Source of the DNA: Actinomadura coerulea
GTDB taxonomy: Bacteria; Actinomycetota; Actinomycetes; Streptosporangiales; Streptosporangiaceae
Direction: 5' to 3'
Length of the DNA: 64,000 nt
NCBI RefSeq assembly: GCF_014208105.1
Contig: NZ_JACHMQ010000001.1
Location: 3,534,001 to 3,598,000, forward strand
Position numbers and translations under genes: made by a program. The notes under the pieces were generated by a model. That model did not search any database. It had not been told where the DNA came from and saw nothing but the letters and a program-made list of their open reading frames with translations. Within the stretch, counting starts at the first letter, position 1, and every line of letters begins with the position of its first letter. Below are positions 51,950-62,142 of this stretch, one piece after another.

Positions 51950-53059
51950 GTGACGCACGAGCACGGCCTGGTCATCGGCAAGTTCTATCCGCCGCACGCC
52001 GGGCACCACCACCTGATCGACACGGCCGCCGCGTCGTGCGCCCGGGTGAGCGTCGTCGTGGCGGCGTCGACCGCGGAGAGCATCCCGCTCGCGCTGCGCA
52101 CGGCGTGGCTGCGCGAGGCGCACCGGCAGCCGCACGTGGAGATCGTCCCGGTGGTGGACGACGCGGAGATCGACTACGAGTCCGACGAGGCCTGGTCGGC
52201 GCACGTCGCGGCGTTCCGGGCGGGGCTGGCGATGCGGTCCGGGCTCGGCGCGTCCGTCCCGCCGGTGGACGCGGTGTTCAGCTCGGAGGCGTACGGGCCG
52301 GAACTGGCCGAGCGCTTCTCGGCCGCGCACGTCCCGGTCGACCCGCCGCGCGAGCGCTTCCCGGTGAGCGGCACCGCCGTGCGGGCGGACCCCGTGGCCA
52401 ACTGGGAGCACCTCTCGCCGCCCGTCCGGGCGTACCTGGCGCGGCGGGTGGTGGTCGTGGGCGCCGAGTCGACCGGAACGACCACGCTGGCCCGCGCGCT
52501 CGCGGCCCACTACTCGGGGCGGGGCGGGGTGTGGGAGGCGACCCGGTGGGTGCCGGAGTACGGCCGGACGTTCACCGAGGAGAAGCTGGCCGCCGTCCGG
52601 CGGCGGGCGGGCGACCCGTCCCTGTGGCTGGACGACCTGGTGTGGGAGTCGGCCGAGTTCACCGAGATCGCCGAGCACCACGCGGCCCTGGAGGACGCGG
52701 CGGCCCGGTCGGGCTCGCCGCTGCTGGTCTGCGACACCGACGCGTTCGCCACGGCGATCTGGCACGAGCGCTACCTCGGCGCGGCGGCTCCCGGGGTCGA
52801 GGCGGTCCACGGGCGGACGCCGCACCACCTGTGGATCCTGACCGATCCGGAAGGGGTCCCCTTCGAGCAGGACGGCTGGCGCGACGGCGAGCTGATCAGG
52901 TCGTGGATGTCGGGGCGCTTCCGGGACGAACTGGAGAAGCAGGGCCTTCCACACATCACCGTGACGGGCCCGCACGAGCGGCGCCTGGCCGCCGCCGTCG
53001 AGGCGACCGACGCCCTGCTCGCCGAGGGCTGGCGGTTCAGCGCCCCGCTGACCCCCTGA
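51950..53059 (+). CDS. nadR: NadR-like nicotinamide riboside kinase / NMN adenylyltransferase
   Basis: A 369-residue two-domain protein. The N-terminal nucleotidyltransferase has GLVIGKFYPPHAGHHHLIDT (GxFxPxHxGH) and PVSGTAVRADP (SxTxxR-like). The C-terminal kinase has a Walker-type loop VVGAESTGTTTLARALA, as in NadR (GxxSxGKSTL, with Thr in place of Lys). It phosphorylates nicotinamide riboside and converts NMN to NAD. It lacks the helix-turn-helix of enterobacterial NadR. The GTG at 51950 has GAGGG upstream; a GTG at 51938 overlaps the pnuC stop. Confidence 0.9.
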   Translation: MTHEHGLVIGKFYPPHAGHHHLIDTAAASCARVSVVVAASTAESIPLALRTAWLREAHRQPHVEIVPVVDDAEIDYESDEAWSAHVAAFRAGLAMRSGLGASVPPVDAVFSSEAYGPELAERFSAAHVPVDPPRERFPVSGTAVRADPVANWEHLSPPVRAYLARRVVVVGAESTGTTTLARALAAHYSGRGGVWEATRWVPEYGRTFTEEKLAAVRRRAGDPSLWLDDLVWESAEFTEIAEHHAALEDAAARSGSPLLVCDTDAFATAIWHERYLGAAAPGVEAVHGRTPHHLWILTDPEGVPFEQDGWRDGELIRSWMSGRFRDELEKQGLPHITVTGPHERRLAAAVEATDALLAEGWRFSAPLTP

Positions 53060-53074
53060 CCCCCGGCCACCAGG

Positions 53075-53362
53075 TCATCCGAGCCAGATCATGTTCGTGA
53101 CTCGGAACTCCTTGATGTCGGCGAGGATGAGGTAGTCGAAGAACATCGAGGTGCCGTCGACCACCAGGCGGAATTCGAGATCGGCGTCATCCAGCGGCCT
53201 TCCGGGGGGACTGCCTCCGGTGTCGATGGCCAGGCCGCCCGCCACCGCGAAGTCGCAGAAGAACCGGATCACCGAGTTCTTCAGCGTGGGGGGCATGGCC
53301 TCGATGACATCGGAGGCCTCTTTCTCGCAGAAGACCGTCCAGCCGCTCCGGCCGGCGGTCAC
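53075..53362 (-). CDS. Probable RelE-superfamily toxin
   Basis: A 95-residue protein starting at a GTG that overlaps the upstream gene's stop (GTGA). The pattern SGWTVFCEKEASDVIEAMPP, a long helix, then EFRLVVDGTSMFFDYLILAD and RVTNMIWL is consistent with the compact alpha/beta RelE/ParE fold, ending in the usual beta-strand pair. Gene order (antitoxin first, 4-base overlap) is that of a type II module. The family is not recognised exactly. Confidence 0.6.
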   Translation of the reverse strand: MTAGRSGWTVFCEKEASDVIEAMPPTLKNSVIRFFCDFAVAGGLAIDTGGSPPGRPLDDADLEFRLVVDGTSMFFDYLILADIKEFRVTNMIWLG

Positions 53363-53664
53363 TTCCCCGGGTCTTCCTCCGACAGGAACCGCCGTTTGAG
53401 CTCTTCCAGCGAGACCAGTTCGCTCCGGTCGGCGTTCCGCGCCCTCGCGCGGCGCTCCGCACGATCGGGGATCTGGGCCAGGTGGGCCTCGGCCCACCAG
53501 TCGTCCATGACCCGCCTGTACTCGTCCTCTTCCTTGGCCGCCATGACCTCTTCGAGGAACCTGGTGCGCTTCTCCTCCGTCAGCCACTCGGCGATGCCCT
53601 TGATCGTTCTTGGGACGCGGTGGACCTGCCCGGGGAGGAGTGGCTCTACCGGTTGTGCGCTCAC
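53359..53664 (-). CDS. Probable antitoxin of the adjacent toxin
   Basis: A 101-residue highly charged helical protein. The C-terminus SELVSLEELKRRFLSEEDPG is like the toxin-binding tail of Phd/RelB antitoxins (SLEELK), and the middle (FLEEVMAAKEEDEYRRVMDD) would be helical. No clear DNA-binding fold is visible at the N-terminus. AGGAG precedes the GTG. Confidence 0.6.
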   Translation of the reverse strand: MSAQPVEPLLPGQVHRVPRTIKGIAEWLTEEKRTRFLEEVMAAKEEDEYRRVMDDWWAEAHLAQIPDRAERRARARNADRSELVSLEELKRRFLSEEDPGK

Positions 53665-53751
53665 GTCGCTCCTGTCCGTCTGCTGTCCCCTCTCACCTGT
53701 ACATCGGAGACCTTACCGGGCCCCGCCGACAGCACAGAGGGTCATTTCGCG

Positions 53752-53764
53752 GTACGCAGCGTAC
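53752..53764. promoter_or_regulatory. Inverted repeat upstream of the toxin-antitoxin pair
   Basis: GTACG and CGTAC arms flank CAG, 88 bases before the antitoxin start, in the gap that also follows the ROK repressor gene's stop. It may be a site for autoregulation by the antitoxin complex. Confidence 0.4.
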
Positions 53765-53850
53765 TGATCTCCTCGGGATCCAAGAGGCGCAAAAGCGGTG
53801 TGTGGCACAGGTACGTTCCGGGCGTTTTGATATCCGAGCCGGTCGGCCCC

Positions 53851-55032
53851 TCATGCCGATGCGGGCGGGCGGGCCCGGGGCTCCTCGCCGGGTGCGGACG
53901 GGGGCGCGAGGCGGAGCAGGTCCTCGTCGATCCGGTCGAGGGCGAGCCGGACGGCGCCGAGGGCCACCGACTCGTCCCCGAGCTCGGACCCCTCGATCCG
54001 GACCGGGCTGAGGGACAGCGGCGCGACCCGCTCGCGCAGCGCGGCGACCAGCGGCCCCCCGGCCCCGGCCAGGGGGCCGCCGACCACGATCATCTCCGGG
54101 TCGAGGGCCAGCGCCATGGCCGCGACGCCGCGCGCCATCCGGGCGGCGAGCCGGTCCACCCGCTCCCGCGCCTCGGCGGACCCGCGCCCGGCCGCGCCCA
54201 GGACGCGCTCCGCCTCCTCGAAGAGGGGCCCGGACCCGCCGTCCGGCACCAGGGAGGCGGCCGTGTCCCGCAGGCCCAGCTCGTCCAGCATGCCGATCTC
54301 GCCCGCGGCGCCCCAGCGCCCCCGGTGCAGGCGGCCGCCGATGATCGCGCCCATGCCGGTGTGCAGGGCGGCGTGGACGCAGACGACGTCGTCGGCGTCG
54401 CGGGCGGCGCCGCGCCACCGCTCGGCCATGGCGGCGAGGTTGGCGTCGTTCTCGACGAGGACGGGGCAGGAGAACGAGCGGCCCAGCTCGCGCGCCAGAT
54501 GGACGCCCTCCCAGCCGGGCACGACCGTGCAGGACGTGATCGTCCCGTCCGGGGCGACGACGCCGGGGGTGCCGGCCGCGACGGCCCGCAGCGACCGCCG
54601 GCCGACGCCCGCCCCGGCCAGGCACGCCCTGACCGCGGCGCGCACCGCCGCGATCCGCTCGCCGGGCTCCGCGTCGCCGGAGAGGGCCGCGCGGTGCCCG
54701 CCGACGACCTCGCCGGCGAGGTCGGCGAGGAGCAGCCGCACCCGGTACGCGTCGACGTCGATGCCGAGGGCGTGGCCGGCCTCCGCGCGGAACCGGTAGC
54801 GGCGGGCGGGACGGCCGAGCCCGCCGCCCGGGCGCGGCGCGTCCTCGGCGGCCAGGCCGCGGTCGATCAGCTCGCCCAGCACGCCCTCGGTGGTGGGCCG
54901 CGACAGCCCGACGCGGCGGGCCAGCTCCGACAGCGTCGCCTCGCCGCCGTCGCGCAGGGCGCGCAGCGTCGCGGCGGAGTTGAGGCGGCGGAGCGTCGAG
55001 GGGTCGCCTCCGTGGAGGGAGTGGTGCGGCAC
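53851..55032 (-). CDS. ROK-family transcriptional repressor
   Basis: A 393-residue protein. The N-terminal winged helix is ATLSELARRVGLSRPTTEGV; the ROK domain has GIDVDAYRVRLLLADL, VENDANLAAMAE and GEIGMLDEL. The CxCGxxGC zinc motif of ROK kinases is absent (ELGLRDTAASL in its place), as in some repressors of sugar genes. It is divergent from the Gfo/Idh/MocA dehydrogenase, with an AT-rich inverted repeat between. Confidence 0.9.
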   Translation of the reverse strand: MPHHSLHGGDPSTLRRLNSAATLRALRDGGEATLSELARRVGLSRPTTEGVLGELIDRGLAAEDAPRPGGGLGRPARRYRFRAEAGHALGIDVDAYRVRLLLADLAGEVVGGHRAALSGDAEPGERIAAVRAAVRACLAGAGVGRRSLRAVAAGTPGVVAPDGTITSCTVVPGWEGVHLARELGRSFSCPVLVENDANLAAMAERWRGAARDADDVVCVHAALHTGMGAIIGGRLHRGRWGAAGEIGMLDELGLRDTAASLVPDGGSGPLFEEAERVLGAAGRGSAEARERVDRLAARMARGVAAMALALDPEMIVVGGPLAGAGGPLVAALRERVAPLSLSPVRIEGSELGDESVALGAVRLALDRIDEDLLRLAPPSAPGEEPRARPPASA

Positions 55033-55081
55033 GGGTACCCCTTGACAGCGTTCGGCGGACGGACGACATTATTGCCGGACC

Positions 55082-55106
55082 ACTTATGAAAATACCTTGC
55101 ATAAGT
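55082..55106. promoter_or_regulatory. ROK-repressor operator (ACTTATG-n11-CATAAGT)
   Basis: Perfect 7-base arms separated by 11 mostly A/T bases stand out in GC-rich DNA. It lies between the ROK gene and the dehydrogenase gene, 50 bases from each start, as expected for a site controlling both. Confidence 0.75.
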
Positions 55107-55155
55107 CGGCGCCGGTGACCCGGGGCGGCACGGACGGCCAGGTCGGAGGGGTGCG

Positions 55156-56451
55156 GTGCAGCGGACGGGGCCGACGATCGCCGTGGCCGGGGCGGGGCTG
55201 CGCGGACGCGGCTACGCCGCGCGGATCCGGGAGGCGGGGGCCGCCCGGATCGTCGCGGTCGCCGAGCCCGACCCGGCGCGGCGCGCCCGCTTCGCCGCCG
55301 AGCACGGCCTCGCGCCGGAGCGGACGTTCCCCGGCTGGCGCGAGATGGCCGCGCGGGGCCGCCCCGCCGACGGTGTGATCATCGCGACGCAGGACGCCGA
55401 GCACGCCGCGCCCGCGGTCCGGTTCGCCGGCCTCGGCTGCCACATCCTCCTGGAGAAGCCGATGGCGACGTCGGAGGCGGACGCGCTGCGCGTCGTGGAC
55501 GCCGTCGAGCGCGCCGGGGTGATGCTCGCCGTCTGCCACGTGATGCGCTACACCGAGTACACGCGCACCCTCAGGAGGCTGATCGAGGACGGCCGGATCG
55601 GGACGCCGGTCAGCGTCCAGCACCTCGAACCGGTCGGCTGGTGGCACCACGCCCACTCCTACGTGCGCGGCAACTGGCGGCGGGCGGACGAGTCCGGCCC
55701 GATGCTGATGACGAAGTCGTGCCACGACGTCGACTGGCTGATCCACGTGATGGGCGAGACCCCCGCGCGGGTCTCCTCGTTCGGGCGGCTGTCGCACTTC
55801 CGGCCGGAGGAGCGGCCGCCCGGCGCCGCCGGCCGCTGCGTCGACTGCGCGGTGGAGGCGCGCTGCCCCTACTCCGCGACCCGGCTGTACCTGTCGTGCC
55901 TCGGCGATCCCGCCCGCGAGAGGTGGCCGCTCGGCGCGGTCACCGACGACCGCACCGAGGCGGGCGTCCTGCGGGCGCTGCGCGAGGGCCCGTACGGGCG
56001 CTGCGTCTACGCGTGCGACAACGACGTGGTCGACCACCAGGTCGTGAACATGGAGTTCCCGTCCGGCGCGACCGGCGTGTTCACCATGACCGCGTTCGCG
56101 GCGGCCGCGCCGCGCCAGACGCGCGTCTTCGGGACGTCCGGCTGCCTGGAGGGCGACGGCCTGCGCATCACGGTCCGCGACTTCGTCACCGGCGGGACCG
56201 AGAGCGTCGAGCCCGGCGGCGCCCCTCCCGAGGGGGCGTCCGACGGCCGGCACGACCTCGACGACGACGCGCTGGCCGACGCCTTCGTCGCCGCGCTGGC
56301 CGCGGGCGACCCGGCCCTGCTCAGCTCCGGCCCCCGGGAGAGCCTCGCCTCGCACCGCGTCGTGTGGGCGGCCGAACGGGCCCGGCTGAACGGCGCCGTC
56401 ATCGAACTCGACCCGGGGCCGTCTCCGGCGAAAGGCACGGTGAGCACGTGA
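55156..56451 (+). CDS. Gfo/Idh/MocA-family oxidoreductase
   Basis: A 431-residue protein. The Rossmann loop is IAVAGAGLRGRGYAARIREA, the EKP motif is in HILLEKPMATSE and the C-terminal domain has MTKSCHDVDWLIHVMGE. A Cys cluster (RCVDCAVEARCPYSA, then C later) resembles that of related dehydrogenases with extra cysteines. It should oxidise a sugar, inositol or their derivative. GGAGGGG precedes the GTG. It overlaps the binding-protein gene by 4 bases. Confidence 0.9.
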   Translation: MQRTGPTIAVAGAGLRGRGYAARIREAGAARIVAVAEPDPARRARFAAEHGLAPERTFPGWREMAARGRPADGVIIATQDAEHAAPAVRFAGLGCHILLEKPMATSEADALRVVDAVERAGVMLAVCHVMRYTEYTRTLRRLIEDGRIGTPVSVQHLEPVGWWHHAHSYVRGNWRRADESGPMLMTKSCHDVDWLIHVMGETPARVSSFGRLSHFRPEERPPGAAGRCVDCAVEARCPYSATRLYLSCLGDPARERWPLGAVTDDRTEAGVLRALREGPYGRCVYACDNDVVDHQVVNMEFPSGATGVFTMTAFAAAAPRQTRVFGTSGCLEGDGLRITVRDFVTGGTESVEPGGAPPEGASDGRHDLDDDALADAFVAALAAGDPALLSSGPRESLASHRVVWAAERARLNGAVIELDPGPSPAKGTVST

Positions 56452-57725
56452 CCACCAGTCTCCTGCCGGCCGCCGCCGCGGCGCTGTCCCTGGCCCTCGC
56501 GTCGGCCGCGTGCGGCTCGTCGGGCGAGTCGGGCCCGGCGCGCAACGACGGCCGGGGGCCCATCACCGTCGCCACGGGCAAGGACCTCACCCGGACCGTG
56601 CAGCGGCTCGTCGCCGCCTGGAACGTCGATCACCCGAAGGAGAGGGTCCGGCTCGTCGAACTGCCCGAGGACGGCGACCAGGCGCGGCAGCAGCTCGTCC
56701 AGAACATGCGGATCAGGTCGGACGCCTACGACGTCGTCCGGCTGGACGCGGTGTGGACGGCGGAGTTCGCCGCGCGCCGCTGGATCCTGCCGCTGCCGGA
56801 CGGGCTGGTCGACACCTCCTCGTTCGTCCCGGCGGCCCTGGAGACCGGCAGGTACCGCGGCCGTCTGTACGCGGCGCCGTGGCTGACGGGGACCGGCGTC
56901 CTCTACTACCGCGGGGACCTCCTCGCCGGGGCCGGGGTGAAGGACCCGCCGGAGACGTGGGCCGAGCTCCGCGACGCCTGCGCGAAGGTCCGCCGGACGC
57001 CCGAGGGCAAGGGCGTCGACTGCTACGCGGGCCAGTACGGCAAGTACGAGGGGCTCACGGTCAACTACTCCGAGGCCGTCCAGTCCGCGGGCGGCGAGGT
57101 CTTCGACTCCTCGGGCAGGCCGCGGGTGGACACCCCGCAGGCCAAGGCCGGGCTCAGGTTCCTCGTGGACGGCTTCCGGAACGGCACCATCCCGCGGAAG
57201 GCCATCACGTTCAAGGAGGAGGAGGGCCGCCGCGCCTTCCAGGAGGGGCGCCTCGTCTTCCACCGCAACTGGGCCTACGTCTACGCGCTCGCGGCCGAGA
57301 AGAGCGGCTCGAAGGTCGCCGGGAGGTTCGGCGTCGCGCCGATCCCGGGCGAGGGCGGGCCGGGCTCGGGCACCCTGGGCGGCAACAATCTGGCCGTGTC
57401 GGCGTTCTCCGGGCACCAGGCCACCGCCCGCGACTTCGTCGCCCACATCGTCAGCCCGGCCGTTCAGAAGGAGTACGGCCGCGCGCAGTCCTTCCCGCTG
57501 TCCCTCGCCGCCCTCTACGGCGACCCCGGAATGATCAAGCGGTATCCGTACCTGCCGGTACTGCGGCAGGGCATGGACCGGGCGCGGCCGCGCCCGGTCG
57601 TCGTCCGCTACAACGAGGTCAGCACGGCCGTCCAGGAGCAGGTCACCGCGGCCGTCACCGGTAGGAAGCCGGCAGACCAGGCGTCCGAGGACCTCCAGAA
57701 GGCACTGGCCGCGCTCGCCGACTAG
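56448..57725 (+). CDS. Orphan sugar-binding lipoprotein
   Basis: A 425-residue family-1 binding protein with a lipobox (LALASAACGSS; Cys at about residue 22). It is clearly paralogous to the protein at 15728: GPITVATGKDLTRTVQRLVA, WNVDHPKERVRLVELPED and LDAVWTAEFAARRWI have the same layout. No permease genes follow; it may use the alpha-glucoside permeases. The GTG overlaps the dehydrogenase stop, implying co-regulation by the ROK repressor. Confidence 0.88.
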   Translation: MTTSLLPAAAAALSLALASAACGSSGESGPARNDGRGPITVATGKDLTRTVQRLVAAWNVDHPKERVRLVELPEDGDQARQQLVQNMRIRSDAYDVVRLDAVWTAEFAARRWILPLPDGLVDTSSFVPAALETGRYRGRLYAAPWLTGTGVLYYRGDLLAGAGVKDPPETWAELRDACAKVRRTPEGKGVDCYAGQYGKYEGLTVNYSEAVQSAGGEVFDSSGRPRVDTPQAKAGLRFLVDGFRNGTIPRKAITFKEEEGRRAFQEGRLVFHRNWAYVYALAAEKSGSKVAGRFGVAPIPGEGGPGSGTLGGNNLAVSAFSGHQATARDFVAHIVSPAVQKEYGRAQSFPLSLAALYGDPGMIKRYPYLPVLRQGMDRARPRPVVVRYNEVSTAVQEQVTAAVTGRKPADQASEDLQKALAALAD

Positions 57726-58653
57726 CGGAGCGGTAGGCGCTCGGGGTGACGCCGAGCCTGCGGACGAAGTGCTGGCGCAGGGAGTCGGCGCTGCCGAGGC
57801 CGCTGCGGTGGGCGACCTGCTCCATCGGGAGCACGGTGCCCTCCAGCAGCTCGCGGGCCCGGTCGATCCGCTGGTGGAGCAGCCACTGCAACGGGCTGTG
57901 GCCCGTCTCCGCGTGGAACCGGCGCGTCAGCGTGCGGGTGCTGACGCGCGCGTGCCGGGCCAGGTCGGCGAGGGTGAGCGGCTCCCCCAGGCGCCGCACG
58001 GCCCAGGCGCGGGTCTCCGCGAGCGACACGTCCGGTCCGGCGGGCAGCGGATCTTCGAGGCGCTGGACCTGGCCGGCGGGGCGCGGGGGCGCCGCGACCG
58101 TCAGCCGCGCCGCCCCGGCCGCCACCGCGGCGCCGTGGTCCTCGCGGATCAGGTGCAGGCACAGCTCGATCCCGGCGGCGGCCCCGGCCGAGGTCAGCAC
58201 CGCCCCGTCCGTGACGTGGAGGACGTCGGGGACGACCTCCGCCGCGGGGAAGCGGCGGGCGAGGTCGCCGGTGAGGCCCCAGTGCGTCGTGGCGCGGCGG
58301 CCGTCCAGCAGGCCCGCCTCGCCGAGCACGAAGGCGCCCGTGCAGATGGCCGCGACGCGTTTGCCCGTGCCCGCCGCGGCGCGCAGGGCGTCCAGGACGG
58401 AGGGCTCAATGCCGGTGCGGCCCCCGCTGCCCACCACGATGACGCTGTCCGCGCCCCGCACGGCGTCCAGCCCGTGCGGGGCGACGACGTCCAGGCCGCC
58501 GACGGTCTCCAGCGGACGCCCCGGCTCGGCGGCGCAGACCAGCAGTTCGTAGGCGGGACCGCCGCCCGCCTCGGCGGCGCCCAGCACCATCTGCGGGATC
58601 GTGACGTCGAAGGCCATCACCGGCGGGACGACGACGACCGCGACCGTGTGCAT
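57655..58653 (-). CDS. GlxA-type regulator (DJ-1/PfpI plus AraC domains)
   Basis: A 332-residue protein. Residues 1-185 are a DJ-1/PfpI-like domain (AICTGAFVLGEAGLLDGRRA has the nucleophile elbow with Cys in AICTGA); residues 215-315 are two AraC helix-turn-helix motifs (LTLADLARHARVSTRTLTRR and MEQVAHRSGLGSADSLRQHF). The stop overlaps the convergent binding-protein gene by 71 bases. It may control the divergent epimerase-like gene at 58769. Confidence 0.9.
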   Translation of the reverse strand: MHTVAVVVVPPVMAFDVTIPQMVLGAAEAGGGPAYELLVCAAEPGRPLETVGGLDVVAPHGLDAVRGADSVIVVGSGGRTGIEPSVLDALRAAAGTGKRVAAICTGAFVLGEAGLLDGRRATTHWGLTGDLARRFPAAEVVPDVLHVTDGAVLTSAGAAAGIELCLHLIREDHGAAVAAGAARLTVAAPPRPAGQVQRLEDPLPAGPDVSLAETRAWAVRRLGEPLTLADLARHARVSTRTLTRRFHAETGHSPLQWLLHQRIDRARELLEGTVLPMEQVAHRSGLGSADSLRQHFVRRLGVTPSAYRSASRRARPVPSGGPRTPGLPASYR

Positions 58654-58768
58654 CTGGCCAGAACCTCCGGATGGTTGGCGATCAGGCCCCTGCCGTCCGG
58701 GGGCGGCGGACCGCAGAGTGGATCGGGCAACGGCCGGATGCCCGGCCACTACCTCACTGGAGTGAATT

Positions 58769-59672
58769 ATGCCGTTCCATGTCGTCGTCGGCCGGGGCGC
58801 CACCGCCACCGCCACCGCGCTCCTCCTCGCGGGCGCGGGCGACCGCGTCCGGATGGTGTCCCGCAGCGGAGCGGGTCCGGAGCACCCGCTCGTCGAGCGG
58901 GTCGCGCTGGACGCCACCGACACCGCCGAGCTCAGCCGGCTCGCCGAGGGCGCCGCGACCGTGTTCAACGCGGCGGCGCCCGCCTACCACACGTGGCCTG
59001 ACCTGCTGCCCGCGCTGTTCGGCTCGGTCCTGACCGCCGCCGAACGGTCCGGCGCGGGGTACGTCATGCTGGGCAACCTCTACGGATACGGGCCGGTGGA
59101 CGGCCCGGTCACCGAGGAGCACCCGCTGGAGGCGACCGGGTCCAAGGGGCGGGTGCGCGCCGAGATGTGGCTCCGGGCCAAGGAGGCGCACGACGCCGGA
59201 AGGGTGCGGGCCGCGGAGGTGCGCGCCGGCCAGTTCCTCGGCGCCGGGGCCTACTCCGTCTTCACGCTCATGGTGCAGCCGAAGGTGCTCGCCGGACGCC
59301 CGGCGCTCGTCCCGGCGGCGGTCGACGTCCCGCACGCCTTCTCGGCGATCGGCGACACCGCCCGCGCGCTCGTCGCCGTCGCCCGCGACGGCGACGAGCG
59401 CGGATGGGGCCGGCCGTGGCACGCCCCGACGATCACCGCCTCGGTGCGCGGGGTCGCCGACCGCCTCGCCGCGCTCGCCGGCGTCCCCGGACCCCGCCTG
59501 GACACCATGACGGACCGCGAACTGACGCTGCTGAGCCTCACGGATCCGTTCTGGGAGGAGATGTGGGAGACGGAGCACATGTCGCACCGGCCGTTCACCG
59601 CCGACTCCTCGGCGATCGAGGAGACGTTCGGGGTCGCCGCGTCCCCGCTGGACGACGTCCTCAAGGAGGCGC

Positions 59673-59686
<14 letters not shown>
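58769..59686 (+). CDS. NAD-dependent epimerase/dehydratase family protein
   Basis: A 305-residue protein. The N-terminus FHVVVGRGATATATALLLAG is a variant Rossmann loop (GxGxxxTA), followed by VFNAAAPAYHTWPDLLPALF and VMLGNLYGYGPV (YG of the extended SDR group). The YxxxK motif is not clear, so this may be an atypical SDR that binds a nucleotide without the classic chemistry. It is divergent from the GlxA-type regulator and converges on GH3 with a 14-base overlap. Confidence 0.82.
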
Positions 59687-61520
<1,834 letters not shown>

Positions 61521-61613
61521 GCGGAAGGTTTTTCCAGGTTCGATCAAACACAACGCAACCGGATACCAGCACCTGAGCAATATCTGCCGGTCACGGTCGA
61601 ACAAAGCACATAG

Positions 61614-61686
61614 GGCTCTCGGTCGGGATCGAACCGACACTTCCAGGACCACAACCTGGCGTGCAGACCACTACACCACGAAAGCC
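61614..61686 (-). tRNA. tRNA-His (GTG)
   Basis: A 73-base cloverleaf with G-1:C73, a 7-bp acceptor (GCTTTCG/CGAGAGC), D-stem GTGT/GCAC, anticodon stem CCAGG/CCTGG around TTGTGGT and T-stem GTCGG/CCGAC around TTCGATC. CCA is not encoded. Sequence outside the arms differs from the usual actinomycete tRNA-His. It is the last gene of a four-tRNA array. Confidence 0.88.
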
Positions 61687-61687
61687 G

Positions 61688-61760
61688 TATCTCCGGCAGG
61701 AATCGAACCTGCGGCCTCCGGGTCCGCAACCCGGCGCGCTCTCCACTGCGCCACGGAGAC
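61688..61760 (-). tRNA. tRNA-Arg with a GCG anticodon
   Basis: A 73-base cloverleaf with acceptor GTCTCCG/CGGAGAT (G1:U72), D-stem GCGC/GCGC, anticodon stem CCGGG/CCCGG around TTGCGGA and T-stem GCAGG/CCTGC. The anticodon GCG reads CGC and CGU; bacteria normally use ACG (inosine) for this box, so this is unusual. Only one base separates it from tRNA-His. Confidence 0.85.
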
Positions 61761-61771
61761 GTGTTCTTGCG

Positions 61772-61844
61772 TGCTGAGCGCAGGAATCGAACCTGCCTGC
61801 TGCGGTTTATGAGACCGCCGGACGCACCAGCGTCCCTGCTCAGC
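61772..61844 (-). tRNA. tRNA with a CAT anticodon (elongator Met or Ile2)
   Basis: Perfect acceptor GCTGAGC/GCTCAGC, D-stem GGAC/GTCC, anticodon stem GCGGT/ACCGC around CTCATAA and T-stem GCAGG/CCTGC. It lacks the three G:C pairs of initiator tRNA, so it is elongator Met or, if the C is lysidinylated, Ile2. Confidence 0.85.
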
Positions 61845-61846
61845 GC

Positions 61847-61930
61847 GGAGGGTGCGAGATTCGAACTCGCGCAGGGGTGACCCTGACGACGGCTTAGCAA
61901 GCCGCTGCCTTCCCGCTCGGCCAACCCTCC
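61847..61930 (-). tRNA. tRNA-Ser (GCT)
   Basis: An 84-base class II tRNA with a long variable arm. Acceptor GGAGGGT/ACCCTCC, anticodon loop TTGCTAA (GCT) and T-stem GCGAG/CTCGC around TTCGAAT. It reads AGC/AGU. It is the first transcribed gene of the array and lies 2 bases from the next tRNA. Confidence 0.9.
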
Positions 61931-61942
61931 GGAAACGAAAAA

Positions 61943-61967
61943 GACCGCCCGTGGTCTTCGGGCGGTC
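61943..61967 (-). terminator. Rho-independent terminator (minus strand)
   Basis: Read on the minus strand, arms GACCGCCCG and CGGGCGGTC (7-base loop) are followed by TTTTTCG. It lies 18 bases after the Arg-rich small ORF and 12 bases before tRNA-Ser, so it ends that ORF's transcript or attenuates entry into the tRNA array. Confidence 0.85.
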
Positions 61968-61985
61968 GGCGTCGGAACGTGCGGG

Positions 61986-62045
61986 TCACGTCCGACGGCG
62001 GCTCCCGAGACCGGAATGGCTGCTGCGCATTCGACGACGTCGCAT
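61986..62045 (-). CDS. 19-residue Arg-rich peptide (small ORF)
   Basis: AAGGAG lies 7 bases before an ATG; the peptide MRRRRMRSSHSGLGSRRRT has eight Arg residues. A terminator hairpin follows. The good ribosome site and the terminator suggest a real transcript. It could be a leader peptide sensing Arg-tRNA supply, given an unusual tRNA-Arg just downstream, or a stand-alone microprotein. A longer in-frame start at 62101 exists but has no ribosome site. Confidence 0.45.
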   Translation of the reverse strand: MRRRRMRSSHSGLGSRRRT

Positions 62046-62142
62046 CACGGCTCTCCTTTCCGATCCCGTCTTTCCGGCGTTCTCACCTTCGACGTCCATG
62101 GTGCCGGGGCGGATCCGTCCCGGCAACCTATTTATCGCCTCA

